Below are positions 6,629 to 7,624 of a stretch of 7,624 nucleotides of DNA, piece by piece. Positions within the stretch are counted from its first letter, which is position 1. Each line of letters starts with the position of its first letter. The stretch is from an uncultured Pseudorhodobacter sp. Lineage in GTDB: Bacteria; Pseudomonadota; Alphaproteobacteria; Rhodobacterales; Rhodobacteraceae. The notes beneath the pieces were generated by a model. That model ran no database searches and was not told the DNA's origin. It saw nothing but the letters and a program-made list of their open reading frames with translations. The stretch is from contig CALEMZ010000430.1 in the NCBI GenBank assembly GCA_937910975.1, forward strand, positions 1 through 7,624. Reading direction: 5' to 3'. The translations under genes and the position numbers were made by a program.

Positions 6629-6723
6629 GCCAGCGCAAGGACCAAAAGAAATACCGCGCTGAGGCCGAATGCGATCAGTGTCGGGACCCAAAGCGTATAG
6701 CGCGGGGCGGGGATGTGTTTCAT
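6625..6723 (-). CDS. candidate 32-residue single-span membrane protein
   Basis: A short frame on the minus strand starts with ATG at 6723-6721 and ends with TAG at 6627-6625. The protein begins MKHIPAPRYTLWVPT, continues into an uninterrupted hydrophobic stretch and ends ..AVFLLVLALA. It has a positively charged N-terminus (Lys2, His3, Arg8) and one predicted membrane helix, about residues 10-32, with nothing beyond it. Third codon positions are mostly G or C, as in the neighbouring genes, which argues for real coding. The ribosome binding site is weak (GAAGAG, 6 bases before the ATG). Its stop overlaps the aglK stop tail to tail, and its start is 88 bases from the divergent acyltransferase start. 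I do not recognise the family. The short length means chance cannot be excluded. Confidence 0.5.
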   Translation of the reverse strand: MKHIPAPRYTLWVPTLIAFGLSAVFLLVLALA

Positions 6724-6811
6724 CGGATGCTCTTCGCTGCATGGGCGGGCGCGCGTGCTCCGACCTTTTGCCTATTAACCCCGTTTTAGGTTTCTGATGT
6801 CTTAACAAGGC
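6724..6811. other. divergent intergenic region, promoters not identifiable
   Basis: These 88 bases separate the minus-strand small ORF from the + strand acyltransferase gene and should hold promoters for both if both are transcribed independently. The half nearer the acyltransferase (6764-6806) is AT-richer. TTGCCT at 6768-6773 could be a -35 for the + strand, but no matching -10 is seen. No hairpin with a T run was found after aglK, so read-through from the agl operon into the acyltransferase gene is possible. Confidence 0.4.
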
Positions 6812-7624
6812 ATGGAGATTTTGTGGGATCATTTGACGCCAACCGAATGGCAAAGCCGCCTTGATGCAAGCGGCCATTGGGGCATGCGCCAAGCTTGGGG
6901 ATATGGCGCGGCGATGCAGCGCTATGGCGCGCATGTGGCGCGGGCTTTGATTATCGAGGAGGGGCGCGCGCTGGCGCTGGCGCAACTGGTGCAGCGCCGC
7001 AGGCTGCGCTTGATCAGCCAAGGGCCTGTGTGGTTGGAAATATTGGACGCCGCCCAGAAGGCGCGCATTTTGCGGCATCTGGCGCACCGGATAGGGGCGA
7101 CGGTTGCAACGCCAGATGCGCCTTTGGCTGGCTGGGGTATGATGCCACTGATCACCGCGAAAACCCATGCTATCTGGCGGATAGACCGTCCCGAAACGGA
7201 TTTGCGCAAGGCGCTGCATGGCAAATGGCGCAACAGGTTGCTTAGGGCCGAAGAAGAGGTGCGGCCAAGTCTTTTGAAAGACGATAAATCCCTTGAATAT
7301 CTGATCGCACAAGAGGCGGCACAGCGCGCGCATCGCGGCTATCGCAACCTGCCGGGCAAGATGGCGGTGCAGTGGCAGGGCGGGCGTTTGGTGATCGGCT
7401 GGCGCAAAGCCGGGGCGGTGCAGGCAGGCATGGTGTTTTTGGTCCATGGGGTTTCAGCAAGCTATCATCTAGGCTGGGCCAGCCCTTTGGCGCGCGCAGG
7501 CTTTGCGCATGGTCCGATGCTGTGGCAGGCGGCATTGGCCTTGCGCCGCCTTGGGGTGCGGTGGTTGGATTTGGGGGAAGTGAACACGCAAAGCGGGGCC
7601 AGCCTTGCCCGGTTCAAACTGGGC
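6812..7624 (+). CDS. FemAB/GNAT-like acyltransferase, 3' end beyond the window
   Basis: The frame is open from ATG 6812 to the window edge, giving 271 residues without a stop. A TAA in the same frame at 6803-6805 leaves this ATG as the only sensible start. The ribosome binding site is poor: AAGG ends one base before the start codon. The protein resembles FemAB-like acyltransferases, which have a GNAT-type fold and join amino acids or acyl groups to amino groups. Visible hallmarks are GHWGMRQAWGYGAAM near the N-terminus (21-35), the basic KWRNRLLRAEEEV (138-150), and the C-terminal LDLGEVNT...ARFKLG (252-271), where the family typically ends within a short distance. No signal peptide or membrane span is present, so it is cytoplasmic. 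The substrate cannot be inferred. It shares no functional logic with the agl genes and is probably a separate unit. The function call is at family level only. Confidence 0.75.
   Translation, partial: MEILWDHLTPTEWQSRLDASGHWGMRQAWGYGAAMQRYGAHVARALIIEEGRALALAQLVQRRRLRLISQGPVWLEILDAAQKARILRHLAHRIGATVATPDAPLAGWGMMPLITAKTHAIWRIDRPETDLRKALHGKWRNRLLRAEEEVRPSLLKDDKSLEYLIAQEAAQRAHRGYRNLPGKMAVQWQGGRLVIGWRKAGAVQAGMVFLVHGVSASYHLGWASPLARAGFAHGPMLWQAALALRRLGVRWLDLGEVNTQSGASLARFKLG

Noticed and set aside
6251..7447. A long minus-strand open frame of about 398 codons across the end of aglK and the acyltransferase gene
   Set aside because: It is rich in His, Arg, Pro and Gln with no domain pattern, as expected for the antisense of GC-rich genes, and both + strand genes show clear family motifs.
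1..7624. CRISPR arrays, tRNA or rRNA genes, insertion sequences, or a defence system
   Set aside because: No regularly spaced repeats, no tRNA-like cloverleaf pattern, and no transposase or nuclease motifs were seen. The coding content is a standard sugar uptake operon plus an acyltransferase.

Overview
The window carries a complete alpha-glucoside uptake and hydrolysis operon of the aglEFGAK type. A partial, unrelated gene for a FemAB/GNAT-like acyltransferase follows it. Gene order and product types match the alpha-glucoside operon known from Sinorhizobium meliloti and from many Rhodobacterales. The moderately GC-rich coding sequence, the protein style and the character of the downstream acyltransferase suggest an alphaproteobacterium, most likely a marine Rhodobacterales (roseobacter-like) species. 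That assignment is inference from sequence style, not from a marker gene.

Layout. Positions 1-260 are an AT-richer upstream region. It holds a candidate promoter (147-176), a good LacI-type operator palindrome over the expected transcription start (180-199), and a strong ribosome binding site just before aglE. No regulator gene is visible, although an aglR (LacI family) gene is commonly adjacent in related operons. From 261 to 6628, all on the + strand, come aglE (periplasmic binding protein), a 144-base structured spacer, aglF and aglG (two inner-membrane permeases), aglA (GH13 alpha-glucosidase) and aglK (ATPase). After the spacer the genes are tightly packed: gaps of 1 and about 12 bases, then an 8-base overlap. 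This indicates one transcript with coupled translation. AglE captures the sugar in the periplasm, AglF/AglG/AglK import it, and cytoplasmic AglA splits it to glucose plus the partner sugar.

Downstream, a short minus-strand reading frame (6723 to 6625) encodes a candidate 32-residue single-span membrane protein, and its stop codon overlaps the aglK stop. It is divergent from the acyltransferase gene, which starts at 6812 and runs off the right edge, probably only a few residues short of its end.

The operon itself is a known system. The less ordinary items are the small membrane protein, the two consecutive RNA stem-loops between aglE and aglF with an eight-G ribosome binding site, and the unexplained AT-rich sequence at the left edge.
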